The notes: a model not told the origin generated them from the letters alone. 64,000 nucleotides of DNA from Vibrio scophthalmi LMG 19158 (GCF_000222585.1 NZ_AFWE01000112.1:62001-126000); one strand, 5' to 3'. Shown: positions 1-9,446, counted from the first letter of the stretch. A program made the numbers and translations.

Positions 1-2
1 CT

Positions 3-212
3 ATTGCGGGTATGTTGATTGCGGCACGCGGTGCATTGCCTGCGGAAGGTGACACAGTCACTATTGAGCTGCCAATTGATCCTTCAGAGCTGGCTTCTGG
101 TGAGCCAATTGCACGCCATCTAGAGGTGGATGTGCTACGTATTGAGCGACATGTACCTACTGAGGTTCGTGTAAAACTGGTAGAGCAACCAATCGTGGAG
201 GATGAAGCATGA
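3..212 (+). CDS. C-terminal end of a CNNM/CorC-type membrane protein (partial)
   Basis: The reading frame is open from the left edge, so only about the last 69 residues are seen. The segment (GALPAEGDTV, then alternating beta-like stretches, ending VKLVEQPIVEDEA) resembles the small C-terminal CorC/HlyC domain that follows the CBS pair in CNNM-family transporters. The stop overlaps the next start as ATGA, so the two genes are translationally coupled; the partner is a second member of the same family. Such pairs are common in gamma-proteobacteria and are often mis-annotated as hemolysins. The function (divalent cation efflux or homeostasis) is inferred from family membership only. Confidence 0.7.
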   Translation: MAGMLIAARGALPAEGDTVTIELPIDPSELASGEPIARHLEVDVLRIERHVPTEVRVKLVEQPIVEDEA

Positions 213-1225
213 CCGATCCTTTGATTGTCACTCTAGTGACGACCGCTCTGATTATATTGAGTGGCTTTTTCGTTATCATCGAATTTGCTTTGATGGGCGC
301 TCGTCGTCACCGTTTAGAAGAAATCGCCGTTGAAAGCGCTTCAGCGCGTGCAGCATTACGCGGTATGAATGATCTAACGCTGATGTTGGCGGGTGCTCAA
401 TTGGGTATCACCTTCTGTACATTTGCATTGGGTGCAGTGACCAAACCCGCAGTCGATCAATGGGTTGGTCCGGTATTTCTAGCAATGGGTTTGCCATATT
501 GGGCAGCAGATGCCGCCGCGTTTGGTTTCGCACTATTTGTGGTGACGTTCTTACACCTAGTTGTCGGTGAGATGGCGCCAAAATCATGGTCTATCGCACA
601 CCCAGAAAAGTCAGCATTAGCCATCGGTATTGTGGCAAGAGCCTACGTTTGGCCGCTACGTCCATTGTTAAATTGGATCAATAGCATTGCCAACCGTTTG
701 GTGAAAGCGTCTGGTGTAGAGCCAGTAGAAAGTGCGGCAGTTGGTGGGCAAGATGTCGATACTATTCGCCAACTGGTAGAGCACTCAGGCAAAGTTGGTA
801 CGCTGAAACCAAACATTCAAAAGCAACTGTCTGGCTTGATTGATCTAAGCTCAATCCCTGTCGAAACCCTAGTAACAGAAGGGCAGGTGATGGCGCATGT
901 TGATAAGAATGCAACGGTTGCTGAAGTGCGCGCGGCAGCGATGGCATCGGGTCACTTACGTATTCTTGTTTGTGGCAAGTCAGGTTTAAAACCGTTAGTG
1001 GTTCACGTGCGTGATACGCTTTTAGAGCCGGCGGAAAAGCCAGCACGAGAAGTGGCGCGTAATGCGTATGTGCTTGATTCAAAAACGCCAATTTATGAAG
1101 CTCTAGCGCGTATGCGTAAAGCGAGTGTGCAGTTAGCTGTCGTCAGTAAAGACGGAAAAATGGTTGGCGTAGTGACACTAGCTGACATTTTAAAACGTGT
1201 TCTACCAACGACCGCTGCTAACTAA
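209..1225 (+). CDS. CNNM/DUF21 transmembrane protein with CBS domains
   Basis: 338 aa inner-membrane protein. The first ~150 residues hold hydrophobic segments (about 7-28, 55-75, 90-125, 130-155) and the DUF21/CNNM hallmark HLVVGEMAPKSWSI. A CBS-pair-like cytoplasmic part follows (about 205-335), ending in the typical VVSKDGKMVGVVTLADIL. There is no clear CorC domain at the C-terminus, so it is shorter than its upstream neighbour's class. It overlaps the preceding gene by four bases (ATGA). The likely role is divalent-cation transport or sensing as part of a two-gene pair; older databases call such proteins hemolysins without evidence of haemolysis. Confidence 0.85.
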   Translation: MTDPLIVTLVTTALIILSGFFVIIEFALMGARRHRLEEIAVESASARAALRGMNDLTLMLAGAQLGITFCTFALGAVTKPAVDQWVGPVFLAMGLPYWAADAAAFGFALFVVTFLHLVVGEMAPKSWSIAHPEKSALAIGIVARAYVWPLRPLLNWINSIANRLVKASGVEPVESAAVGGQDVDTIRQLVEHSGKVGTLKPNIQKQLSGLIDLSSIPVETLVTEGQVMAHVDKNATVAEVRAAAMASGHLRILVCGKSGLKPLVVHVRDTLLEPAEKPAREVARNAYVLDSKTPIYEALARMRKASVQLAVVSKDGKMVGVVTLADILKRVLPTTAAN

Positions 1226-1317
1226 TGCATTGCTGACAAGCGTTAGTATCGGCGCTTAATATAAACACGTAACACATAACGATGCCATCAATCAGCATAA
1301 TGCTATTTGGCTGGCAC

Positions 1318-1357
1318 AAAAAAGGACCGAGCATGAAAATGTTCGGTCCTTTTTTAT
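1318..1357. terminator. Bidirectional intrinsic terminator
   Basis: A perfect 9-bp stem (AAGGACCGA with TCGGTCCTT) is flanked by A6 on the left and T6 on the right. It can end both the CNNM gene on the plus strand and the alkylsulfatase on the minus strand. Confidence 0.85.
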
Positions 1358-1394
1358 CTCTATTTATTATGGGTAGTTTGTCATCGAGTGTTGT

Positions 1395-3416
1395 TTACTT
1401 GTTTGGCATTGGCAGTATTTCGAACATGCCATCAAACTTATCTAAGGTGCCAGCAAGCTGTTCTAGTAGTGCTGTATCGCCTTTCACACCTGCTTGGCCT
1501 GATTTAAAGAGTGCTTCTAGTGTTGTTTCACCGAGTACGACTTTAGTGAAGTCGGCTTTGTTGATGATCAGTTCAAAGTCAACGTTTGGCAGCTTATCGA
1601 CCTCAATATTTGCCATATTGGCATTAGACACTTCACCGTAGTAACGCTCATCAAGATCTGGGTGGTAAACACCAAAGTTGAAATTGAGATCCGCCGCTTC
1701 TGCTTTTGGTGCGTTCAGGCTAACGGCAATAAAGTCTAAGAACATTCCCGTTGGCGTGTTGGCAATGACATCTGGTGAGGCGATCTTGATAGACTCTTGG
1801 ATTTCACCAGTACGCAATTCAACTGCACCTTGTAAGTAACTATTGCGCCATGCCATAGTTTCAGATTGATAACCTTGTTGTTCAAAACTGTCTGCGAGTG
1901 CAAAACGGTAATCGATGTTATTCGGCAGACATTGCACTAGGTCGTTAAACAACTGCGATGCTTGCTGATATTCCCCTGCATTGAAATGCGTCATACCGGC
2001 TTTGTACATTACGTCCGCGCCTGCCGCATTGACATAGACACATGACTGATCTTTGGTTTGCAACGGGTTTGTGTTTACCGGATTCATATCATGGTAACCG
2101 AGGTAGAGGTTTACGACCGCACGAGCGTTGTGGCTGTATGAGCCGTGATAACCATTCGTATGCCATGTGTCGATTTGAGATTGCGGAACGATCTCTTCGA
2201 TTTGGCGGCCCACATCGTGGATGGTGACACCGTGATTTGCAAGGCGCATGGATTGGTTGTGAATAAAGCCATAGTTATCACGCTGTAGTGCCATGTACTC
2301 AGAAATTTCGTTGACGTCAGTATCAGCCTTATCCCATACCGGCGCTGAGTGCGCGGCGTGAATATTGTCGACTAAACCTGAATCGACAAAGCGCATTTTT
2401 AGCTCAGTGAGGTATTTTGTCCAAACCAGCGCATCACGAACTTTAGCACCACGGAAAGTATAGATATTGTGCATGCCGTCGTAAGTCAGTTCAGCGGTAT
2501 TGAGTGAGCGGTATTGTGGTACGTAGAGTACGATTTCGGCAGGTGCTTCTGCTCCTGGCATGTTGATCGCGTGGAAATCGAGTCCATCAATGGTGATCAC
2601 TTTTTCACGTTCTTGAATCTCTTTTGTTGGTGCCACTAGCGTTACTTCACCTCGCGATGTGCCAAGGCCAAGCGCGTTGTCCACTATGCCTTTCGTGTTG
2701 TTATCCAATGTTGTCCCGTACTGGTAGTTTGCACGGCGTCCCATTGCGGAGCCTGCAATCACATTTTCGTCTGCGAGCTCTTTAATAAAGTCTTTTGGCG
2801 CATAGATTTCTGCATCTTTTGCGAAATCACCAGATTCATATACGCCACGAGAGCCACCAAAATGGTCAGCATGCATGTGCGAGTAGATCATGCCAGTAAT
2901 TTTATGCTCGCCATTGATTGCAGGTAGGTGCTGTTTAGCAAATTCCCAAGAGGCCGCCGCCGCTTCACGAGACAGCAGAGGATCGTGAATCACATAACCG
3001 TTATCGGTGCGGTAGATGGTCATGTTGGATAAGTCTGCCCCACGAATTTGATAGACGCCATCAGTCACTTGGTATAAGCCTCCAGCGGCGTAATTCAACA
3101 TGCCTTGACGCCAAATTGATGGGTTAACGGTTGCTGGTAAATCGTTAACAGACATATCAGCCATGTATTCAAAACGGTTTTTTAGCTCGCCGGCTTCATG
3201 TGTACCAAATTCAGCAATCAGTCCACGGGTCGTGCGTTCAAACGCAGAGGTGTCATCCCAAGGAAGTATTTTCGCGGTGGCGGTATTGGCATTTTCCGTG
3301 AACTTAGAAGCGGGTTTTCCCTCGTAAGTATCAATAGAGGCATAGTCGTTAGCGGTTGCACCAAATGAGACAATGACTGCCAGAGAAAGAACGGATGGAG
3401 TAAAACGAGTTTTCAT
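1395..3416 (-). CDS. Secreted alkylsulfatase, SdsA1/BDS1-type metallo-beta-lactamase fold
   Basis: 673 aa from an ATG preceded by AGAGG; the longer frame to 3473 adds an improbable 19-residue leader before the signal peptide. MKTRFTPSVLSLAVIVSFGATA is a clear Sec signal, so the protein is periplasmic or secreted. The zinc motif HMHADHFGG (about residue 180) marks the metallo-beta-lactamase domain. It is followed by the alkylsulfatase dimerisation region and a C-terminal SCP2-like domain (about 545-670), matching the family in order and length. Known members hydrolyse primary alkyl sulfates such as SDS to alcohol and sulfate. A LysR-type regulator is transcribed divergently just upstream and is the likely controller. 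The exact substrate is unknown. Confidence 0.88.
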   Translation of the reverse strand: MKTRFTPSVLSLAVIVSFGATANDYASIDTYEGKPASKFTENANTATAKILPWDDTSAFERTTRGLIAEFGTHEAGELKNRFEYMADMSVNDLPATVNPSIWRQGMLNYAAGGLYQVTDGVYQIRGADLSNMTIYRTDNGYVIHDPLLSREAAAASWEFAKQHLPAINGEHKITGMIYSHMHADHFGGSRGVYESGDFAKDAEIYAPKDFIKELADENVIAGSAMGRRANYQYGTTLDNNTKGIVDNALGLGTSRGEVTLVAPTKEIQEREKVITIDGLDFHAINMPGAEAPAEIVLYVPQYRSLNTAELTYDGMHNIYTFRGAKVRDALVWTKYLTELKMRFVDSGLVDNIHAAHSAPVWDKADTDVNEISEYMALQRDNYGFIHNQSMRLANHGVTIHDVGRQIEEIVPQSQIDTWHTNGYHGSYSHNARAVVNLYLGYHDMNPVNTNPLQTKDQSCVYVNAAGADVMYKAGMTHFNAGEYQQASQLFNDLVQCLPNNIDYRFALADSFEQQGYQSETMAWRNSYLQGAVELRTGEIQESIKIASPDVIANTPTGMFLDFIAVSLNAPKAEAADLNFNFGVYHPDLDERYYGEVSNANMANIEVDKLPNVDFELIINKADFTKVVLGETTLEALFKSGQAGVKGDTALLEQLAGTLDKFDGMFEILPMPNK

Positions 3417-3532
3417 AGGGAACCTCTTTGGGATGCGTATCGGGTATGGATGTAATTTAGCGGATTGACACATCGCAATACATCCATGAAACTGTATTTA
3501 ACACATCATGAAATGTTATGTTTGGAGGAAGG

Positions 3533-4423
3533 ATGCTGACGAACATCGATCTAAATTTGCTCAAAGTCTTTGTGGTGGTCTATCGCCATCAATCGATTAC
3601 CTTGGCGGCGGAAGAGATGGGATTAACTCAGCCGGGAGTGAGCGGTTTACTCAAACGTTTGCAGCAGCAGGTGGGCAGTCAGTTATTTGTTCGCTCCGGT
3701 AGAGGGATCGCACCGACACAGCATGCACAAGAGTTAATGCGCCATGTTGAGCCTGCATTGGTTCAAATTAGTAATGCGCTGGAAGGGTTAGAGGGCTTTT
3801 CAACCCAGAATCCACGTAAGTTTGTGCTTTATACATCGGAACCGGTGATGCTAATGCTGCTGCCTAAGCTAGAAGCTGATGACAGCTTAGGTAATGTCAC
3901 CATTGAATTGCTGCCAACACATTCTAATGAAGAAGCGCTGATTCAGGCTCTTAATCAATATCAAGCTGACCTTGCGATTGAATTATCTAACTACTCGACA
4001 GGTTCTTTTTTTATTGAAGAGCTGTTTGAAGATCGAGTACTTGTTATTGCGAGAAAAGGGCACCCTAGAGTCGAAAGTGCAATAACTCGCGAACAGTTCT
4101 ATGCTGAGAAGCACATCACGTTGAAATTACGCCGCGAAGATACTTATATGGCGGATTATTTCACTGAGGAGAGCTTAAGCGAGCGACAAGTCGCTGCGGA
4201 ATGTACCTCTCTGGTGTCGCTGATGACGATGGTTTCGACGAGTGATTGCATTGCGATTGTGACGGAAAGTATCGCAACTGCATTTGCCGATAAGTTAGGC
4301 ATCCAAGTGTTGGATTGCCCGTTTACTCTCAAGCCCGTCAAATACCGCTTATTAGCCCATAATCGCGAGAGAAGAAGCCCCGCCAACATGTGGTTGCGAG
4401 AAAAAATTAAGTCCTATTTTTAA
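3533..4423 (+). CDS. LysR-family transcriptional regulator
   Basis: 296 aa. The N-terminal winged HTH is classic: LNLLKVFVVVYRHQSITLAAEEMGLTQPGVSGLLKRLQQQVG. The remainder fits the periplasmic-binding-protein-like effector domain (about 90-295). I chose the ATG at 3533 because GGAGG lies four bases upstream and MLTNIDLNLL is the usual family start; an in-frame ATG at 3518 is possible. It is divergent from the alkylsulfatase across ~115 bp, the standard LysR arrangement for control of the neighbouring gene and autoregulation. The inducer is unknown; an alkyl sulfate or product is only a guess from context. Confidence 0.9.
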   Translation: MLTNIDLNLLKVFVVVYRHQSITLAAEEMGLTQPGVSGLLKRLQQQVGSQLFVRSGRGIAPTQHAQELMRHVEPALVQISNALEGLEGFSTQNPRKFVLYTSEPVMLMLLPKLEADDSLGNVTIELLPTHSNEEALIQALNQYQADLAIELSNYSTGSFFIEELFEDRVLVIARKGHPRVESAITREQFYAEKHITLKLRREDTYMADYFTEESLSERQVAAECTSLVSLMTMVSTSDCIAIVTESIATAFADKLGIQVLDCPFTLKPVKYRLLAHNRERRSPANMWLREKIKSYF

Positions 4424-4779
4424 CCTTTACTAAGGACACTCGCGATAAAGTTGCCGGAGTAGGTACTTTTTATTAGGGACAGACATAACAGTCAGAATCA
4501 AAAATGCCTCAAAACGTTTCAGGTGTAGTGGGTTAGTGAATTTGGCTTGTCACTTTTAGAGGCTCACGCGATTTGGAATAGAACAGTTATCTGAATGAGA
4601 AGAGGCTCCATTTCGTCGTAACACGGAGTTGTTCAGATACGCGACGGCGATATCATCGCTAGCAGAGTCGCTAAGTTGATTGACGCCAGATAGCTTAGCC
4701 CAATAACCAAAAAGCGAACCATTCGGTTCGCTTTTGAATTATTAAGAATTAACCAACTTAATTGGTTATCCTCACACTC
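4424..4779. other. Intergenic spacer with bidirectional terminator
   Basis: Between the convergent LysR and gcvP genes. The only structure I can support is a perfect hairpin AAAAGCGAACC / GGTTCGCTTTT at 4710-4735, which works in both directions. The left 280 bases show no ORF or recognised element. Confidence 0.5.
4709..4736. terminator. Bidirectional intrinsic terminator between LysR and gcvP
   Basis: 11-bp perfect stem with a 4-base loop (ATTC) and A/T runs on each flank. Confidence 0.85.
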
Positions 4780-7647
4780 CTACTGATAATGATCCACACT
4801 TGGGCATGAGCAGATCAAATTACGATCGCCATAAACATTATCGACGCGGTTTACGGTCGGCCAGTATTTCGATTGCTTGGTGGCGTAAGATGGGAAACAC
4901 GCAACCTCACGCGAGTAAGGATGAGCCCATTGGTCATCAGACAGATCCACTTGCGTATGTGGTGCATTCACCAGTGGGTTGTTGTCTAACGGCCATTCAC
5001 CATTTTTCACTTTGTCCATCTCTAAACGAATCGCAACCATGGCTTCGCAGAAGCGGTCTAACTCTTCCAAGTCTTCCGATTCGGTTGGCTCAACCATCAA
5101 CGTGCCCGCCACCGGGAACGACATCGTTGGCGCGTGGAAGCCGTAATCCATCAAGCGTTTGGCAATGTCTTCCTCGCTAATTCCTGTGGCCTCTTTGAGC
5201 GGACGGATATCGATAATGCATTCGTGCGCCACACGGCCATTGGTGCCTCGGTAAAGCACTGGGTAGTATGGGCGCAGCATTTCCATAACATAGTTGGCAT
5301 TCAAAATTGCCACCTTGGTTGCTTCGGTTAAGCCTACTTCGCCCATCATGGCAATATAAGCCCATGAGATAGGTAGAATTGACGCACTGCCGAGATCTGC
5401 AGCGGATACGGCAAACGCTTCGCCTTCGACCCCATTTTCAATATGACCGGGTAGGAAAGGTGCAAGGTGCGATTTCACCCCAATAGGTCCCATGCCTGGG
5501 CCACCACCACCATGCGGAATACAGAAGGTTTTGTGTAGGTTAAGGTGCGAAACGTCTGAGCCAATAAAGCCTGGTGTGGTTAAGCCCACCTGCGCGTTCA
5601 TATTGGCACCATCAAGGTACACTTGGCCGCCCGCTTGGTGCACCATCTCGCACACAAGCTTCACTTGTTCTTCATACACGCCGTGGGTTGAAGGGTAGGT
5701 GATCATGATGCTGGAAAGGTTATCGCGGTGTTTTTCGATTTTATCTGCCAGATCGCTAATATCGATGTTACCTTCTTGGTCGCATTTCACGACCACGACC
5801 TTCATTGACACCATAGAGGCTGTAGCAGGGTTAGTGCCATGCGCGGAGCTTGGGATCAAACAGACATTACGATGTGCGTCGCCACGGCTTTCATGGTAAC
5901 GCTGAATGGCGATAAGCCCAGCGTATTCGCCTGACGCTCCAGAGTTTGGTTGTAGCGAGAAGTCGTCGTAACCGGTTATCTCACACAGTTTCTCTTTCAG
6001 ATCTTTTGCCAGCGCAGTGTAACCAGCGGCTTGCTCAAGCGGAACAAATGGATGTAGTGCGCCAAATTCTGGCCAAGTGACAGGAATCATTTCGGCAGCG
6101 GCATTGAGTTTCATGGTACAACTGCCCAGCGGGATCATGCCATGAGTGAGCGAGAAGTCTTTATTTTCTAGCTGTTTAAGGTAACGCATCATCTGCGTTT
6201 CACTGTGATGAGTGTTAAACACTGGGTGCGTTAAATATGAGCTGGTGCGACGACAAGATTCAGGAATCGCAGCAAACTCATTTTTCTCTATATCCGAAGC
6301 GAGTGCAGACACATTTTCTTTGATATCAAAAATGTTAAAGAGTGCGTCGATATCCGCGACAGTGGTGGTTTCATCTAAGCTCACGCCGAGTTGGTGTGAA
6401 GATTTTAGTAAGCGAAGGTTGATGTCGTTTGACTGAGCTTTTTGATAGAGCGCTTCGGTTTGATCACCACTGTTGATGGTAATGGTGTCAAAGAAGCTAT
6501 TATGTGCCAGTTCGTAACCTGACTTAGTTAGCCCAGCGGCAAGGATTGCCGTCATATGGTGTGTGCGACGAGCGATAGTACGCAAGCCTTCTGCACCATG
6601 ATATACCGCGTAGAACGAGGCCATATTGGCCAGTAGTGCCTGCGCAGTACAGATGTTTGAGGTCGCTTTCTCGCGGCGGATATGTTGCTCACGAGTTTGC
6701 ATTGCCATGCGCAGTGCTTGGTTACCTTTAGCATCAATGGAAACACCGATAACGCGACCAGGCATGGTACGTTTGTGTTTGTCTTTGGTCGCCATGAAGG
6801 CGGCGTGTGGGCCACCATAACCCATTGGCACACCAAAACGCTGAGCAGAGCCTATCACTACATCGGCGCCCATTTCACCCGCAGGTTTTAAAAGTGTGCT
6901 GGCAAGCAGATCGGTGGCGACGGTCACTAGAGTTTTGTTGGCTTGCGCGGCGCTAATGATATCAGTGATATCGCGTACTTCACCCGTGGTCGATGGGTAT
7001 TGAACTAAAGCTCCGAACACATCGTGGTTCGGCAGTGAGTCAACGTCGTCAACGATTACGTCAAAACCGATGTATTTTGCACGGGTTTTAACCACTTCAA
7101 TAGTTTGTGGGTGCACATCCGTAGCGACGAAGAACTGGTTACTTTTGCTCTTGCCTGCTCGTTTGCATAGGGTCATCGCTTCCGCAGCCGCAGTGGCTTC
7201 ATCCAACAAGGATGCATTGGCGATTTCCATGCCAGTTAAGTCCATCACCATTTGTTGGAAGTTGAGTAGTGCTTCAAGGCGGCCTTGTGAGATTTCCGGT
7301 TGGTAAGGCGTATAAGCGGTATACCAACCTGGATTTTCGAATACATTACGCAAAATAACATTTGGCGTGAAGGTGTTGTAGTACCCTTGGCCAATGTAAG
7401 TGCGCTTAATTTGATTAAGCTTGGCAAACTGTTTCATGGCGGCAAGCATATCGGCTTCACTCTTGGCTTCGGTGAGCATGAGTGGTTTTTCCAAGCGGAT
7501 TTGTGCTGGCACGGTTTGAATGATCAACTCATCCAAGCTTTTTGCATCGATAGCATCGAGCATTGCTTGTTGGTCGGCTTTGTTTGGTCCGTTGTGGCGA
7601 GCAACGAACTCATGTCGAGTGCTGAGGCTTTGAAGTAGTGTTGTCAT
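4780..7647 (-). CDS. gcvP: Glycine dehydrogenase (decarboxylating), P-protein
   Basis: 955 aa, the usual length of the fused single-chain P-protein. It decarboxylates glycine and passes the aminomethyl group to lipoyl-GcvH. The PLP lysine sits in [19 protein letters not shown], and the N-terminal half carries the paralogous domain (YIGQGYYNT near residue 100; [24 protein letters not shown] near 320). The start ATG has AAGGATA upstream. It follows gcvH on the same strand after 124 bp, but a strong intrinsic terminator lies in that gap, so it may have its own promoter or depend on read-through. The rest of the system, gcvT and an XRE/cupin regulator, is on the other strand further right. Confidence 0.98.
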   Translation of the reverse strand: MTTLLQSLSTRHEFVARHNGPNKADQQAMLDAIDAKSLDELIIQTVPAQIRLEKPLMLTEAKSEADMLAAMKQFAKLNQIKRTYIGQGYYNTFTPNVILRNVFENPGWYTAYTPYQPEISQGRLEALLNFQQMVMDLTGMEIANASLLDEATAAAEAMTLCKRAGKSKSNQFFVATDVHPQTIEVVKTRAKYIGFDVIVDDVDSLPNHDVFGALVQYPSTTGEVRDITDIISAAQANKTLVTVATDLLASTLLKPAGEMGADVVIGSAQRFGVPMGYGGPHAAFMATKDKHKRTMPGRVIGVSIDAKGNQALRMAMQTREQHIRREKATSNICTAQALLANMASFYAVYHGAEGLRTIARRTHHMTAILAAGLTKSGYELAHNSFFDTITINSGDQTEALYQKAQSNDINLRLLKSSHQLGVSLDETTTVADIDALFNIFDIKENVSALASDIEKNEFAAIPESCRRTSSYLTHPVFNTHHSETQMMRYLKQLENKDFSLTHGMIPLGSCTMKLNAAAEMIPVTWPEFGALHPFVPLEQAAGYTALAKDLKEKLCEITGYDDFSLQPNSGASGEYAGLIAIQRYHESRGDAHRNVCLIPSSAHGTNPATASMVSMKVVVVKCDQEGNIDISDLADKIEKHRDNLSSIMITYPSTHGVYEEQVKLVCEMVHQAGGQVYLDGANMNAQVGLTTPGFIGSDVSHLNLHKTFCIPHGGGGPGMGPIGVKSHLAPFLPGHIENGVEGEAFAVSAADLGSASILPISWAYIAMMGEVGLTEATKVAILNANYVMEMLRPYYPVLYRGTNGRVAHECIIDIRPLKEATGISEEDIAKRLMDYGFHAPTMSFPVAGTLMVEPTESEDLEELDRFCEAMVAIRLEMDKVKNGEWPLDNNPLVNAPHTQVDLSDDQWAHPYSREVACFPSYATKQSKYWPTVNRVDNVYGDRNLICSCPSVDHYQ

Positions 7648-7729
7648 TATCCTTTACCTTCTGGCTCGGATGTCGGGGCTTTTGACTCTGTTGAGAAAAA
7701 GATACCGATATCCATTAATACGAGCCTTT

Positions 7730-7762
7730 AAAAAAAGCCGCCCACTTTCATGGGCAGCTTTT
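7730..7762 (-). terminator. Intrinsic terminator between gcvH and gcvP
   Basis: On the minus strand AAAAGCTGCCCA pairs with TGGGCGGCTTTT (12 bp, one T-G pair) around a 6-base loop and is followed by further T residues. It begins 9 bases after the gcvH stop. Confidence 0.88.
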
Positions 7763-7771
7763 GCTGATTTA

Positions 7772-8152
7772 TTATTCTTCTTCGATAGAGCTTAAATATT
7801 CGTCTGCGTCTTTGAGATCGTTTAACTCTTCCGGATCAGACAATTTCACTTTGACGATCCAACCGCCTTCGTATGGTTCTTCGTTGATAAGCTCAGGACT
7901 GTCCTCAAGCTCCTCGTTCACTTCGATGATTTCACCGGTGACAGGCGCGTAGATGTCTGATGCGGCTTTCACTGATTCAACTAATGAGAAGTTTTCACCT
8001 GCATCGATTTCTGCTTCGACTTCAGGTAAGTCTACGAAAACAACATCACCAAGCATTTCTTGTGCATGCTCAGAGATGCCGATGGTTACAGTACCATCAC
8101 CGTTATCACGCACCCATTCGTGGCTGTCTGTAAACTTGAGGGTTTTGTCCAT
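7772..8152 (-). CDS. gcvH: Glycine cleavage system H protein
   Basis: 126 aa lipoyl carrier protein, start [14 protein letters not shown] with GGAG upstream on the minus strand; the frame from 8173 only adds seven unlikely residues. The lipoylated lysine is in [19 protein letters not shown]. The length is normal and the acidic C-terminus ([12 protein letters not shown]) is typical. It shuttles the aminomethyl group from P- to T-protein. It is first of the minus-strand gcv pair; its leader is a long spacer with several dyads. Confidence 0.97.
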   Translation of the reverse strand: MDKTLKFTDSHEWVRDNGDGTVTIGISEHAQEMLGDVVFVDLPEVEAEIDAGENFSLVESVKAASDIYAPVTGEIIEVNEELEDSPELINEEPYEGGWIVKVKLSDPEELNDLKDADEYLSSIEEE

Positions 8153-8271
8153 TGCTTGATCTCCACATTTCATTTTTAGGTAAAAAGAGAGTGCTGGCAG
8201 ATGTTATCTCATCTTTCTTCTTTACGTGTTAGGAAGGCCCTAAACACTCTGCACTTGCTTGCTACCATTGC

Positions 8272-8308
8272 GTCTAAATTATTACGTCTAAATTACTGAG
8301 TCTAAATT
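8272..8308. repeat. Three direct repeats of GTCTAAATT, period 14
   Basis: GTCTAAATT occurs at 8272-8280, 8286-8294 and 8300-8308. The spacing of 14 bases is identical in both steps and the intervening bases are partly conserved (ATTAC, ACTGA). It lies ~120 bp upstream of gcvH and may be an array of protein-binding sites. Confidence 0.8.
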
Positions 8309-8645
8309 GTGCTACGCCAAAGCCGCGGCTTGTCTGTTTTGCTGAGCAAGTCTCTTTCAAGACGCTAATCAGCAAAACATCGCCTGACCTCATTATCGAT
8401 CACAAGTCCGCATTGATCAGTTTGCATTACTTTAATGCGGATTTTTGAGTGACCGGTCACTGAATTACGCTCTGTTTAGTCATGGCTTCTACGCTATGTT
8501 TATTTCGAATAAGGTGAGTGACCTCTTGGTGAGCATCGAGCCTCTGATTCTGCCTTATTGAACGGTTACAAGCGCCTTGATTAAACGATTTTCAGCTAAC
8601 ATCTCGGTAACATAGCGGTTGATGTAAAAACAATCAACCCCAAAA

Positions 8646-8659
8646 TTTCCTATAGGAAA
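8646..8659. promoter_or_regulatory. Candidate operator upstream of the XRE/cupin regulator
   Basis: Perfect 14-bp palindrome TTTCCTATAGGAAA, 117 bp before the regulator start. A degenerate copy, TTTCTTATAGGTTC, occurs at 9605-9618 in front of gcvT, which suggests a shared site, possibly for the encoded regulator itself. Confidence 0.5.
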
Positions 8660-8775
8660 CATAGTTTCAGAATTTGTTAGCGACCCCACGATTGGTGAAC
8701 TTTTATCCTTTTTTATTCTGAGGGCTTATTGCACAATGCAACGTCATACAGGATGTTTAATTCGCTGGGGGATGC

Positions 8776-9399
8776 ATGGCGGAAGAGATTTATGATGAGT
8801 ATCCATCATTAACACTAGCTAAAGAGAGCGAAGAGCAGACTATTGCGCCATTGAAGCTGGGAGTACGCATCAAAGAGATCCGCGCCCGCTTAGGTATTAC
8901 CTTGGAAGAGGCTAGTCAGCGCACCGGGTTGGCACGTTCAACGTTAAGCAAAATTGAAAACGAGCAAATATCGCCAACCTTCCAGGCGATGCAAAAGTTG
9001 GCCAACGGCTTGCAAATAGATATGCCTCAACTATTTGAAAAACCGGAGAAAAATGTGGCAACTGGTCGTAGGGATATTACATTGCAAGGGCAAGGAAAAC
9101 CGCACCCGACACAAACTTACGAGCATGAATTACTGGCCACGCAATTGCTCAATAAGAAGATGATGCCATTTAAAAGTCGTGTTCGTGCCCGTTCCTTTGA
9201 TGAATATAGCGATTGGGTTAGGCATGAAGGTGAAGAGTTTTTATTGATTCTTACAGGCTCTGTTACCTTCTATTCCGAATTCTATGAACCGGTTGTTTTG
9301 GGTGAGGGTGACAGTGTTTATTATGATGCCAATATGGGGCATATGCTGGTTTCAATCAGTGATGAAGATGCTCATATTCTTTGGGTAACCGCAAAATAA
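8776..9399 (+). CDS. XRE/cupin regulator of the glycine cleavage cluster
   Basis: 207 aa. An HTH_3 domain (about 28-82, with EEASQRTGLARSTLSKIENEQ as the recognition region) is followed by a C-terminal cupin (about 115-205; GEEFLLILTGSVTFYSE, then LGEGDSVYYDANMGH). This two-domain layout is shared by small-molecule-sensing repressors such as PuuR/SutR types. It sits between gcvH (divergent) and gcvT (downstream, same strand), so control of glycine cleavage is a reasonable inference. GGGGGA precedes the ATG. A terminator follows it, so gcvT is a separate transcript. The effector is unknown; glycine or a one-carbon metabolite is a guess. Confidence 0.85.
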   Translation: MAEEIYDEYPSLTLAKESEEQTIAPLKLGVRIKEIRARLGITLEEASQRTGLARSTLSKIENEQISPTFQAMQKLANGLQIDMPQLFEKPEKNVATGRRDITLQGQGKPHPTQTYEHELLATQLLNKKMMPFKSRVRARSFDEYSDWVRHEGEEFLLILTGSVTFYSEFYEPVVLGEGDSVYYDANMGHMLVSISDEDAHILWVTAK

Positions 9400-9446
9400 G
9401 CAGGTTGTTTCCAATTGGAAATACACATTGTAATCATGGATATCTT

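Larger units (their letters stand above)
8153..8775. promoter_or_regulatory. Divergent gcvH / XRE-regulator control region
   Basis: 623 bp without a gene. Visible elements: three copies of GTCTAAATT at exactly 14-bp spacing (8272, 8286, 8300); the palindrome AAGCCGCGGCTT (about 8320-8331); an 11-bp inverted repeat TGTTTTGCTGA / TCAGCAAAACA (8335-8345 and 8369-8379) with an inner GTCT/AGAC pair; TCCGCATT / AATGCGGA followed by T5 (8407-8445), terminator-like on the plus strand; the perfect 14-mer AGTGACCGGTCACT (8448-8461); GGTTGAT / ATCAACC (8617-8639); and TTTCCTATAGGAAA (8646-8659). I looked for a glycine riboswitch signature and did not find one. glyA, which I recall lying in this position in other vibrios, is absent. 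Confidence 0.7.

Noticed and set aside
8153-8775. Glycine riboswitch in front of gcvH or gcvT
   Set aside because: I could not find the conserved core in either spacer on the relevant strand. A covariance search would be decisive.
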